Positions 17,489-25,247 of a stretch of DNA of 64,000 bases are shown here, piece by piece; position 1 is the first letter of the stretch, and the number at the start of each line of letters is the position of its first letter. This DNA is from Streptomyces sp. ISL-100 (lineage in GTDB: Bacteria; Actinomycetota; Actinomycetes; Streptomycetales; Streptomycetaceae). The DNA lies in assembly GCF_018614615.1 (NCBI RefSeq), contig NZ_JAGGOK010000056.1:124001-188000 (forward strand), read 5' to 3'. Below the pieces are notes generated by a model. That model had not been told where the DNA came from, made no database searches, and saw only the letters and a program-made list of their open reading frames with translations. Made by a program: the position numbers and the translations under genes.

Positions 17489-18847
17489 CTACGCCCTGGC
17501 CGCCAGCGGCCGGCTGTGTTCCCGGATCTGGTCCGGTGTCAGGTACACCGAGGTGTTCTCGAAGTCCTGGAGCGTGCCGGCCCGCCGGGCCTGGAAGTCC
17601 GTACGGACGAAGTCGTCGCCGGCGACCGCGTTGAGCGTCCAGTTGGTCATGACGCGGGTCCTGGCGGTCATGGTGGGCAGGGCAAGCAGGTGGTAACCGC
17701 GGGCCACGGCCTGGGCGGGGAGGCCGTGCAGTTCCATGCCCAGGGGTTTGGAGACCGCGTCCCGGCCGCCGAGGTCCACCACCAGGCCGAGGTCCTTGTG
17801 GACGTACGGCTTCAGCGGCATGCCGCGCAGCCCGGCGACGATGTTGTCGGCGAGGACCTTGCCCTGGCGCTGGGCGTGCTGCGCGGTCGGCGGGCACAGC
17901 GCGTCGCCGCCCTTCGCGACGTCGGGAACCGCGGCCGCGTCGCCCGCCGCGAACAGGCCGTCGAAGCCGGGGACGGTCAGCCGGGGCGTGGCGGCGAGCC
18001 GGCCGCGTACCGTCTCCGCTCCCAGCGTGGCCACCAGAGGGCTCGCGGCGACTCCGGCGGTCCAGATCAGGGTGTGCGACGGCAGCGTACGGCCGTCGGT
18101 GAGCTTGACGGACGTCGCGTCGACGGAGGCGACCGAGGTGCCCAGGGAGAACTCGATGGCCCGGTAGCGCAGCATTGCCATGGCCTTCTCGCCCAGCTTC
18201 TCGCCGAGTTCGGGCAGCAGCCGCGGAGCCACGTCCAGCAGATGCCACTTGATCTGCGCACGGTCCAGATTCGGGTAGCGCCCGACGGCGGCGGAGGTGA
18301 GGCGTTGCAGGCAGGCGGCGGTCTCGGTGCCGGCATAGCCGCCGCCGACCACCACGAACCGCAGCCGCGCCGCGCGCTCCGCGGCGTCGGTCGTGGCGGC
18401 GGCGATGTCGAGCTGGGCGATGACGTGGTCGCGCAGATGGGCCGCCTCGGCGAGGGACTTCATGCCGCGTCCGTGGTCCCGCAGGCCGGGGATGTCGAAG
18501 GTGCGGGTGGTGCTTCCCGCCGCGAGGACGAGCTGGTCGTACGGCTCAGTCATTACCTCGCCCGTGATCTTCCTGATGACGCACACCTTCGCCTCGGCGT
18601 CGATGCCGATGGCGCCGCCGGGGCAGATCCGGGTGCGGCGCAGCCGGCGGCGCAGGGACACCGCGACCGACTGCGGGGTGAGGACTCCGGCCGCCACATG
18701 CGGCAGCAGCGGGAGGTAGAGCTGGTAGTCGGACGGGGAGACCAGTACCAGCTCGGCCTCGCCGGGAGACAGCTTGCGTTCCAGCCGCTGTAGGCACTCG
18801 ACCCCGGCGAAGCCCGCGCCGACCACGAGGATCTTCGGTCGCGTCAT
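17489..18847 (-). CDS. Type II NADH dehydrogenase (NDH-2) family flavoprotein
   Basis: 452 residues. Two Rossmann folds are evident: KILVVGAGFAGVECLQRL at the N-terminus for FAD and RFVVVGGGYAGTETAACLQ near residue 160 for NADH. TWTAGV-like and LFAAGDAA segments place it in the NDH-2 group, peripheral membrane enzymes passing electrons from NADH to quinone. ATG 18847 was chosen because GGGGAG precedes it and the fold starts at once. It is oriented like the lasso operon and begins 96 bp after the ABC gene ends, so read-through is possible. No lasso locus I know needs such an enzyme, so it may be a separate respiratory gene. Confidence 0.85.
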   Translation of the reverse strand: MTRPKILVVGAGFAGVECLQRLERKLSPGEAELVLVSPSDYQLYLPLLPHVAAGVLTPQSVAVSLRRRLRRTRICPGGAIGIDAEAKVCVIRKITGEVMTEPYDQLVLAAGSTTRTFDIPGLRDHGRGMKSLAEAAHLRDHVIAQLDIAAATTDAAERAARLRFVVVGGGYAGTETAACLQRLTSAAVGRYPNLDRAQIKWHLLDVAPRLLPELGEKLGEKAMAMLRYRAIEFSLGTSVASVDATSVKLTDGRTLPSHTLIWTAGVAASPLVATLGAETVRGRLAATPRLTVPGFDGLFAAGDAAAVPDVAKGGDALCPPTAQHAQRQGKVLADNIVAGLRGMPLKPYVHKDLGLVVDLGGRDAVSKPLGMELHGLPAQAVARGYHLLALPTMTARTRVMTNWTLNAVAGDDFVRTDFQARRAGTLQDFENTSVYLTPDQIREHSRPLAARA

Positions 18848-18943
18848 GGTGAACACTGCTCCCCTACGGTTACCGACAGCTGCTCGTCCCACCTTCGATG
18901 CCGGAGCCGGCAGCCGCGCGTCGGCGGCGGCATTCGGGGGCCG

Positions 18944-20755
18944 TCAGCCGCGCCGGCCGGCGCGGAAGGCGTCCACGACGGGGCCCTCCGCCTGCTGGGC
19001 ACGGCACAGGAACCGGTAGTGGTCGCTGGTTTCCATCAGCTCCGCGTGGCTTCCCGCGGCGACCACCTCGCCCGCGTCGAGCACGACGATCAGATCCGCG
19101 GCCCGGATGGTCGAGAACCGGTGAGCGATTACCAGCAGCGCGCATTCCGTGGAGGTCTGCCGGATCGACCGGCGAAGAGCCGCCTCGTTGACGGCGTCGA
19201 GGTGGGCGGTCGGCTCGTCGAGCAGCAGCAGGCTGGGCCGGGTGAGGAGGGAGCGGGCGATGGCGATGCGCATGCGCTCGCCGCCCGAGAGCGCCATGCC
19301 GTGTTCTCCGGCATCGGTGTCGAGACCGCGTGGCAGCCGGGACGCCGGCTCCGTCAGCTGGGCCAGCTCAACCACCCGGGCGAGTTCGTCCGCCCCGGCC
19401 TCCGGGGCGGCGTAGAGCAGGTTCTCCCGCAGCGTGCCGTACAGCACCGGGGCGTGCTGCTCGACGAGCCCGATCCGCGCGCGGTGCTGGGCACGGCTGA
19501 GGGTCCGTACGTCGCCGCCTTCGAACAGGATCAGGCCGTGGTCGGGGTCGTAGAACCGCTCAGCGAGCGCGAAGACAGTGGACTTGCCCACGCCGGAGCT
19601 GCCGATCAGGGCGACATGGCCGCGCTCCGGCACCTGGAAGGAAACGCCGCGCAGCACCGACCTGCGCGGGTCGTAGCCGAACCACACGTCCCGGAACTCC
19701 AGAACCGGTGGGCGGGGGCCGCCCTCCGGCGTCGGGGCGACGCCGCGCAGGGGCGCGGTGTCCGGCTCTTCCGGCAGGTCGAGGATCTCGGTGATCCGCC
19801 GCAGCGCGCCCGCGCCCTGCTGCATGGTGCTCACCGCCTGGAAGACCGCGCCGACCGGCCCCACCAGATAGAGCATGTAGAGCAGGAAAGCGGCCAGGTC
19901 CGCGACCGAACCGCCCTGCCCCGCCACCCGTACGCCGCCGACGAGCAGGACCACCAGGAAGGAGCCGTGGACGGTCAGTTCGATGACCGGTGCGACCACC
20001 GCGTCGAGCTTTCCCACCCGTACGCTCGCCGAGAACGCGGACCTTGCCTCCGCTCCGATGCGCTCGGCCTCCCGCTGTTCGGCCCGGCTGGCCCGTACGG
20101 TCCGGATGGCGCCCAGGGCCCGCTCCAGCTCCGCGGTCATCGCGCCCGTGGCCTGCTGGGCGACGAGTGAGCCACGTGCGATCCCGTGCAGCACCGAAAT
20201 GACGGTCAGTCCACCGAGGACGATCATGGCGATGACGATGAGGAAGAGGGCCCAGTCGAGCCACACCATCAGGGCGACCACACCGAGCAGGCCGATGCTG
20301 CCGGTGACCGCGTCGGTGAAGCCTTCGGCTATGAGCAGGCGCAGGGCTGTGCTGTCGGTGCCGGCGCGTGAGATCAGGTCGCCTGTCCGGTGCCGGTCGT
20401 ACGTCCTCATGGGCAGCCGCAGCAGGCGGTCGATGAGGTTGAGGCGGATGCCGAGCACCACTCCTTCGCCGGTGCGCGCGAGGACGTAGCCCGCCACCGC
20501 CTGGACCAGTGCCTGGGCGACGAACAGAGTGACCAGCAGGCCGACGTATCCCCCGATGCCCGATCCCGCTCCGGACGACTCGATCACTCGCCTGACCACC
20601 AGCGGCTGGGCCAGGCCCAGGGCCGAGGCCACCAGCGTGAGCGCCACAGCGCCGGCGATCCACCGCCGGTGACCACGGAGCACGCGCAGGACCTGGCGGG
20701 GTCCGGTCAGGCGGCTGGTGTCGCCGCTCATGTCACGGTCCATGTCACGGCTCAC
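18944..20755 (-). CDS. Lasso peptide ABC exporter (fused permease/ATPase)
   Basis: 603 residues. The N-terminal half has six membrane helices (about residues 30-320), and the C-terminal ATPase holds IGSSGVGKST (Walker A), LSGGERMRIAIARSL (signature) and LLLLDEPTAHLD (Walker B). It is the D protein of the lasso locus, expected to export the mature peptide and so give self-immunity. GTG 20755 overlaps the leader-peptidase stop by GTGA, which supports that start; ATGs at 20743 and 20731 are alternatives. Last biosynthetic gene of the operon. Confidence 0.88.
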   Translation of the reverse strand: MSRDMDRDMSGDTSRLTGPRQVLRVLRGHRRWIAGAVALTLVASALGLAQPLVVRRVIESSGAGSGIGGYVGLLVTLFVAQALVQAVAGYVLARTGEGVVLGIRLNLIDRLLRLPMRTYDRHRTGDLISRAGTDSTALRLLIAEGFTDAVTGSIGLLGVVALMVWLDWALFLIVIAMIVLGGLTVISVLHGIARGSLVAQQATGAMTAELERALGAIRTVRASRAEQREAERIGAEARSAFSASVRVGKLDAVVAPVIELTVHGSFLVVLLVGGVRVAGQGGSVADLAAFLLYMLYLVGPVGAVFQAVSTMQQGAGALRRITEILDLPEEPDTAPLRGVAPTPEGGPRPPVLEFRDVWFGYDPRRSVLRGVSFQVPERGHVALIGSSGVGKSTVFALAERFYDPDHGLILFEGGDVRTLSRAQHRARIGLVEQHAPVLYGTLRENLLYAAPEAGADELARVVELAQLTEPASRLPRGLDTDAGEHGMALSGGERMRIAIARSLLTRPSLLLLDEPTAHLDAVNEAALRRSIRQTSTECALLVIAHRFSTIRAADLIVVLDAGEVVAAGSHAELMETSDHYRFLCRAQQAEGPVVDAFRAGRRG

Positions 20756-21168
20756 GGCACGGTGAAGAAGGCCCGGAAGTAGTCGGGTGGATGGCCTTCG
20801 CCGACCGGTACGCCCTCGGCCTCCACCCAGGCATGTGCCGCGAACGGCGGTATCCGCCGCGCCCCCACGCACCAGGTAGGCCACTGCCCGTGCAGGCGGC
20901 ACAGCATGGCGGTGGCCAGTGACCGGGGCAGGCAGCCCTCGGGCGCCGCACAGGTGAGGCTGACCGAGACCACCGCGTCCCGGGCCGCCTCGGTCTCGCC
21001 GTAACCCGCTGGCCGGGCGCCGTTGCTCACCCGGCCGAGCACCGAGCGGATACGTCGTGGGGGGCGGCGGGCCAGCAGCCGGGCAAGGCCCACGACAAGG
21101 AGCGCCTGGACCCGGCGCGCGGGCGGCACCGCGCGCGGCTTGTGGGCGACAGCTTGGGGAAGGGGCAC
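20752..21168 (-). CDS. Lasso leader peptidase (B2, transglutaminase-like)
   Basis: 138 residues. Compact Cys-protease domain of the lasso B2 family: Cys79 in EGCLPRSLAT, His112 in FAAHAWVEAEG, and a nearby acidic residue likely completing the triad. It removes the leader of the precursor, needing the B1 protein to hold the leader. The start is GTG 21168 with AGGAG 9 nt upstream; the first 50 residues are basic and partly hydrophobic, as in other split B proteins. It is 21 bp after the B1 gene, and its stop overlaps the exporter start. Confidence 0.88.
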   Translation of the reverse strand: MPLPQAVAHKPRAVPPARRVQALLVVGLARLLARRPPRRIRSVLGRVSNGARPAGYGETEAARDAVVSVSLTCAAPEGCLPRSLATAMLCRLHGQWPTWCVGARRIPPFAAHAWVEAEGVPVGEGHPPDYFRAFFTVP

Positions 21169-21189
21169 CGGAAATCTCCTCTGCGGTTT

Positions 21190-21447
21190 CTACCGTTCCA
21201 CCAGCCCGGACGAGTCGAGCGCCTCGATCAGACCCTGTACGTCCTCACGGGCGCTCTCGGCATCGACGTCGCAGGCGCCGGTCAGTTCCCGCACCGCCTC
21301 CTCCGAGGTGCCGCCCGCCAGCAGCGTCCGTACGACCTGGGCGCCGGTGGGGTTCAGTTCCCAGTACTCGCCGCTGTCCTCGTCGAGCAGCGCGATCCCG
21401 TACTCGGTGTCGGCACAGGAAACGCCGGTACGCAGCTTGAGTGTCAT
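21190..21447 (-). CDS. Lasso RRE protein (B1, PqqD-like)
   Basis: 85 residues. PqqD-like RiPP recognition element, winged-helix fold: three N-terminal strands (LKLRTGVSCAD, GIALLDEDSGEYWELN) then helices (TGAQVVRTLLAGGTSEEAV...). It binds the conserved YxxPxL part of the precursor leader and delivers it to peptidase B2 and the cyclase. ATG 21447 overlaps the cyclase stop (ATGA). A separate B1 gene is usual for actinobacterial lasso loci. Confidence 0.88.
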   Translation of the reverse strand: MTLKLRTGVSCADTEYGIALLDEDSGEYWELNPTGAQVVRTLLAGGTSEEAVRELTGACDVDAESAREDVQGLIEALDSSGLVER

Positions 21448-23306
21448 AGCATCGCTCCCGCTTTCGGGTGGGTGGCGGCCCGCTCCCAGGTGCGCAGCCA
21501 GATTTCGCAGGCCACGGCCTGGTAGAGCGCGTCGTGCAGGTCGTAGGGGTGCGGTCGCAGCGGTCCGGTGCACAGCTTGCGCAGCGCGGCCGCGTCGATC
21601 AGCCCGGTCCGGCCCAGGCGGGAGTCCTCGAACAGGGCCAGCAGCTCCGCGCGATTGTGTCGCAGCGCGGCGTCCAGGTCGCAGGTGCCACCGGATTTGG
21701 CCTGCCGGCCGAGGATCCGGGCGGGAACGATGCCGCGCATCGCCTCCTGGATCAGCGGCTTGTACCCCCATGGGGGGCGCTTCTCCTCGCGCCGCACCGC
21801 GAGCGCCGCTTCGAGCACTCGGTCGTCGTAGTAGGGCGCCGAGAGTGTGAGTCCGATCCGGGCGGCGAGCCGGCTGATCTGGCGGACGGGACGGGCCGAG
21901 TCACGTATCCCGACCAGGTCGTCATGCAGCCCCCGCGGCCCGAGCGGCCGCGCGGTCGCGGCCTCGGTCCGGATCAGTTCCCGTACGGCGTCGGCCGCGT
22001 CCGGGGTGACCCACGGAGCCAGCCGCGGCGTCGGGCCCCAGTCGAGCGCGGGTGCCGTGTCGGGCGGTGGAGGTGTGGTGAGCCGGTCCGCGGCCCCGTT
22101 CAGCCACCTGCCGTACGAAGTGCCGTCGCACAGCTGCCTGAGCATCTGGCCGCGCGGCCACCCATACTTGGCGGCGAACCCGCGCAGTTGGAGCAGGGCC
22201 GTCACCGGGCGGTGGCGCAGCAGCGTACGCAGATGAGACGTGGCGCAGCCCAGCGTCTCGTCACCGCCGAAGCCGGTCAGGTGCAGCCGCGATCCGTGAC
22301 CGGCGGCCCGGCCGGCGATGGTGAGCCACCGGGCGTAGTCGGCTATGCCCCCGCAGGGCTCGTCCAGCAGCTCGTCCAGCGGCTCGTTCATGTCCAGCAG
22401 ACCGTGATAGATCAGTGGCATCTCGTCGGCCGGGATGATGTGGTGCTCGATGCGGCCGATCGCGGCCGCTGTGAGCTGAGCCCACTGCACGTCGTCGTCG
22501 AGCGGATCCGGGCTGGCGGCGGTGCAGGCGATCACCTTCGGGCCGTCCCGGGCCGCCAGGCAGCACAGCGACGTCGAGTCCAGACCGCTCAGATCGCTGC
22601 TGACCAGCTCGCGCCCACCGGTCCGGACGCCCACGGCCGCTGTCAACGCCTGCCTGAGCGCTGCGGCGCCTTCGGCCAACGGCAGTTCAGGTTCGGGCGG
22701 AAACCACCACTGGACCTGGTGCGACCGGCCGTCGGTGTCCAGCACCAGGTAACTGTCGGGCGCCACGAACCCCACATCCCGCCACACCGGGCGGTACGTG
22801 AGGGGATGGAGCACGGGCGGGTCCAGGAGATGGAGGGCGAGCCGCTGCTCGTCCAGGCCCGTCCGGCCGAGCAGGGCCAGTACATCGGCCCGGTCCGACG
22901 CCACCGTGATGCCGTCGATGTCAGCCCGGAACAGCCGCCGAAAACCGGTCACCGAGCCCTGGGCGCGTACCCGCCCGTCCACCGACGCGATCAGATGGAA
23001 GCTTCCCGCGAGTCGGCGTGCCAGGGCGTCGACGTCGGCGACCGTACGCACGTGTGCCGCGGCCTCGGCAAGACGGCCGGTGGTGACGTCGAACTCCCCC
23101 AGTACCGCCAGCTTGTTGGCGCCCGCCTGCCCGCAGGCCATGTGCTGCTCGCCCCACCGTCCCATCAGCCAGGGGCGTCCGGAGGGGTGATGGACAGTCA
23201 GCTCCGCGCGGTCCCGCAGCGTGTTGTCCGTGCCGACAGCTGACGGGCAGTCCGGAAGAACGACGAACCAGGAGGGAATGGAATCGAGTTCGGAGAATCC
23301 CGGCAC
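21444..23306 (-). CDS. Lasso cyclase (C, asparagine-synthetase-like)
   Basis: 620 residues. Activates the core's Asp/Glu side chain with ATP and closes the macrolactam with the core's N-terminal amine. The N-terminal region (about 1-200) is a glutaminase-like domain without the catalytic Cys2 of asparagine synthetase B, as in all lasso cyclases. SSDLSGLDSTS (ATP-pyrophosphatase loop at 240-244) and the following C-terminal synthetase domain are intact. GTG 23306 was selected as the start; the ribosome-binding site is weak (GGCGG), so its translation may lag behind that of the precursor 93 bp upstream. It would have to accept an unusual substrate here (see precursor). Confidence 0.9.
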   Translation of the reverse strand: MPGFSELDSIPSWFVVLPDCPSAVGTDNTLRDRAELTVHHPSGRPWLMGRWGEQHMACGQAGANKLAVLGEFDVTTGRLAEAAAHVRTVADVDALARRLAGSFHLIASVDGRVRAQGSVTGFRRLFRADIDGITVASDRADVLALLGRTGLDEQRLALHLLDPPVLHPLTYRPVWRDVGFVAPDSYLVLDTDGRSHQVQWWFPPEPELPLAEGAAALRQALTAAVGVRTGGRELVSSDLSGLDSTSLCCLAARDGPKVIACTAASPDPLDDDVQWAQLTAAAIGRIEHHIIPADEMPLIYHGLLDMNEPLDELLDEPCGGIADYARWLTIAGRAAGHGSRLHLTGFGGDETLGCATSHLRTLLRHRPVTALLQLRGFAAKYGWPRGQMLRQLCDGTSYGRWLNGAADRLTTPPPPDTAPALDWGPTPRLAPWVTPDAADAVRELIRTEAATARPLGPRGLHDDLVGIRDSARPVRQISRLAARIGLTLSAPYYDDRVLEAALAVRREEKRPPWGYKPLIQEAMRGIVPARILGRQAKSGGTCDLDAALRHNRAELLALFEDSRLGRTGLIDAAALRKLCTGPLRPHPYDLHDALYQAVACEIWLRTWERAATHPKAGAML

Positions 23307-23362
23307 CGCGCACCGCCCTTCCGCCCAAGCCGGCGACGGGTGCTCACGCGCCTGTCGCCGGT

Positions 23363-23389
23363 TTTCCCGGATTTCCCGGATTTCCCGGT
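23363..23389. repeat. Three 9-bp tandem repeats between lasso precursor and cyclase
   Basis: TTTCCCGGA is repeated three times on the plus strand (last copy ends in T), in the 93-bp gap between the precursor stop and the cyclase start. On the transcript it reads TCCGGGAAA repeats. It cannot form a simple hairpin with itself. It may be a protein-binding or RNA stability element, or a slipped repeat of no function. Confidence 0.6.
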
Positions 23390-23399
23390 TCCTCAGACC

Positions 23400-23519
23400 T
23401 CAGAGGAGGTTGCCCTTGATGACGATGTCGGGCGGACCTTTGCCCTTCCTGAACGGCTTACCGGTCTCCTTCGCGAAGGAGCCGACCCGAGTCAGCGTCG
23501 GGCGCTCGTATGCGCGCAT
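23400..23519 (-). CDS. Lasso peptide precursor (A)
   Basis: 39 residues. The leader MRAYERPTLTRVGSFAKETG has the actinobacterial YxxPxLxxxGxxxxxTx motif: Tyr4, Pro7, Leu9, Gly13, Thr19 at position -2. Cleavage after Gly20 would release KPFRKGKGPPDIVIKGNLL. The only acidic residue in that core is Asp31, core position 11. Known lasso rings join residue 1 to an Asp/Glu at 7, 8 or 9, so this is unusual: either an 11-residue ring, or a non-standard cleavage before Phe23, Arg24 or Lys25. The core has four basic residues before the Asp. ATG 23519 is preceded by GGAGGT 7 nt upstream, a strong site. First gene of the minus-strand operon A-C-B1-B2-D. Confidence 0.85.
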   Translation of the reverse strand: MRAYERPTLTRVGSFAKETGKPFRKGKGPPDIVIKGNLL

Positions 23520-23792
23520 CTCAGTACACCTCCTTCCTTTTCCCGGATCATGCGGGAGCGGCCGTGTCGGCTGACCGCAAAGGACGTACTGGAATGGTTC
23601 ACGGATCCGGACGTAGCAGACATACGTGGCCAACAGTCCGGTCAAGCGGCTTCTCTCCGGCGACAGGCCCTCAAACACTGAAGGGCGTCCAGCCGTGTGG
23701 AGTTGGGCGCGATGACCCCGTGCATTTCCAGGCTAGACCCTTCTGTGAGGTCGGTCATCCGGAGCGGCACTGTCAGGCCCCTCGGGGCCGCA

Positions 23793-23845
23793 TTGACGAA
23801 ACATACGGTGGAGTGCATACTTATACCCATCACCGCATGCATCGT
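23793..23845 (+). promoter_or_regulatory. argG promoter with ARG-box-like sites
   Basis: TTGACG (23793-23798), 17 nt, CATACT (23816-23821) is a good vegetative promoter. TGCATACTTATAC and GCATGCATCG cover the -10 and start region and match the TGCATA half-sites seen before argC, suggesting ArgR repression. The rest of the 338-bp gap (23520-23857) must also drive the divergent lasso operon. TTGACC (complement of 23640-23645) with TATGTC 15 nt further is a weak candidate. Confidence 0.6.
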
Positions 23846-23857
23846 AAGGAGAAACCC

Positions 23858-25051
23858 GTGACCGAGCGCGTCGTACTCGCCTACTCGGGCGGCCTGGACA
23901 CCTCCGTCGCCATCGGCTGGATCGCCGAGGAGACGGGCGCTGAGGTCATCGCCGTTGCCGTGGACGTCGGCCAGGGCGGCGAGGACCTGGACGTCATCCG
24001 TAAGCGCGCGCTCGCCTGCGGTGCCGTCGAAGCCGAGGTCGCGGACGCCAAGGACGAGTTCGCCGAGGAGTACTGCCTCCCGGCGATCAAGGCCAACGCT
24101 CTCTACATGGACCGCTATCCGCTGGTCTCCGCCCTCTCGCGGCCGACCATCGTCAAGCACCTGGTCGCCGCCGCCAACAAGCACGGTGCCTCGATCGTCG
24201 CCCACGGCTGCACCGGCAAGGGCAACGACCAGGTCCGCTTCGAGGCCGGCATCTCCGCTCTCGGCCCCGACCTGAAGTGCATCGCCCCGGTCCGCGACTA
24301 CGCGATGACCCGTGACAAGGCGATCGCCTTCTGCGAGGAGAAGAACCTCCCGATCGCGACCACCAAGAAGTCCCCGTACTCCATCGACCAGAACGTCTTC
24401 GGGCGCGCCGTCGAGACGGGCTTCCTGGAGGACATCTGGAACGCCCCGATCGAGGACATCTACGAGTACACCTCGAACCCGGCGCTCCCGCGCGAGGCCG
24501 ACGAGGTCGTCATCTCCTTCAAGGAGGGCGTCCCGGTCGCCATCGACGGCAAGCCCGTCACCGTCCTCCAGGCGATCCAGCAGCTCAACGAGCGAGCGGG
24601 CGCGCAGGGCATCGGCCGGATCGACATGGTCGAGGACCGGCTCGTGGGCATCAAGTCCCGTGAGGTGTACGAGGCCCCGGGCGCGATCGCACTGATCACC
24701 GCCCATCAGGAGCTGGAGAACGTCACCGTCGAGCGCGAGCTGGCCCGCTACAAGCGGCAGGTCGAGCAGCGCTGGGGCGAGATGGTCTACGACGGCCTGT
24801 GGTTCTCCCCGCTCAAGCGGGCGCTGGACGGTTTCATCAACGAGGCCAACCAGCACGTCACCGGCGACATCCGGATGACCCTGCACGGCGGCCGCGCCGT
24901 CGTCACCGGCCGGAAGTCCGACGAGTCGCTGTACGACTTCAACCTGGCGACGTACGACTCGGGCGACACGTTCGACCAGTCCAAGGCCCAGGGCTTCATC
25001 GAGATCTTCGGCCTGTCGTCGAAGATCGCGGCCAAGCGTGACCTTGCCTAG
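23858..25051 (+). CDS. argG: Argininosuccinate synthase
   Basis: 397 residues. Joins citrulline and aspartate with ATP to give argininosuccinate. LAYSGGLDTSV (PP-loop), HGCTGKGNDQVRFE and the SPYSIDQNVFGR region are all typical. GTG 23858 is preferred because AAGGAG lies 5-6 nt upstream; an ATG at 23837 would extend it by seven residues. It is followed by argH after 196 bp with a hairpin between, so argH may be partly independent. Regulated by the ARG-box-like sites upstream. Confidence 0.97.
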   Translation: MTERVVLAYSGGLDTSVAIGWIAEETGAEVIAVAVDVGQGGEDLDVIRKRALACGAVEAEVADAKDEFAEEYCLPAIKANALYMDRYPLVSALSRPTIVKHLVAAANKHGASIVAHGCTGKGNDQVRFEAGISALGPDLKCIAPVRDYAMTRDKAIAFCEEKNLPIATTKKSPYSIDQNVFGRAVETGFLEDIWNAPIEDIYEYTSNPALPREADEVVISFKEGVPVAIDGKPVTVLQAIQQLNERAGAQGIGRIDMVEDRLVGIKSREVYEAPGAIALITAHQELENVTVERELARYKRQVEQRWGEMVYDGLWFSPLKRALDGFINEANQHVTGDIRMTLHGGRAVVTGRKSDESLYDFNLATYDSGDTFDQSKAQGFIEIFGLSSKIAAKRDLA

Positions 25052-25182
25052 AAGGCCGATGAAGATCTTGAAATCGCGCCCGGCTTGCACCGGTTCAGCC
25101 CGATTGACATTTACCGGCAATCCGGGGTGAGTCGGGCGGTCCGAGCAAGATCTTCAGGAGTCTTCTAGTCAGTAGCCTTAAA

Positions 25183-25216
25183 ACCGCCTTCCCGTCCTCC
25201 GCGGCGGGAAGGCGGT
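25183..25216 (+). terminator. Perfect hairpin between argG and argH
   Basis: ACCGCCTTCCCG (25183-25194) pairs perfectly with CGGGAAGGCGGT (25205-25216), loop of 10 nt, preceded by AAAA and followed by TCGCA. It can terminate argG transcription or act as an attenuator in the argH leader; the argH start is 31 nt further. Confidence 0.6.
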
Positions 25217-25247
25217 CGCACATCCCCACCCTTGAGGAGCAGTAGCT

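Noticed and set aside
18848..18943. A second lasso precursor or tailoring gene between exporter and ndh
   Set aside because: No open frame with a leader motif fits in these 96 bp.
25061..25155. GAAGATCTTG and CAAGATCTTC inverted repeats flanking the argG-argH gap
   Set aside because: 10-bp arms 75 bp apart; no mobile element or further symmetry, and may be chance.
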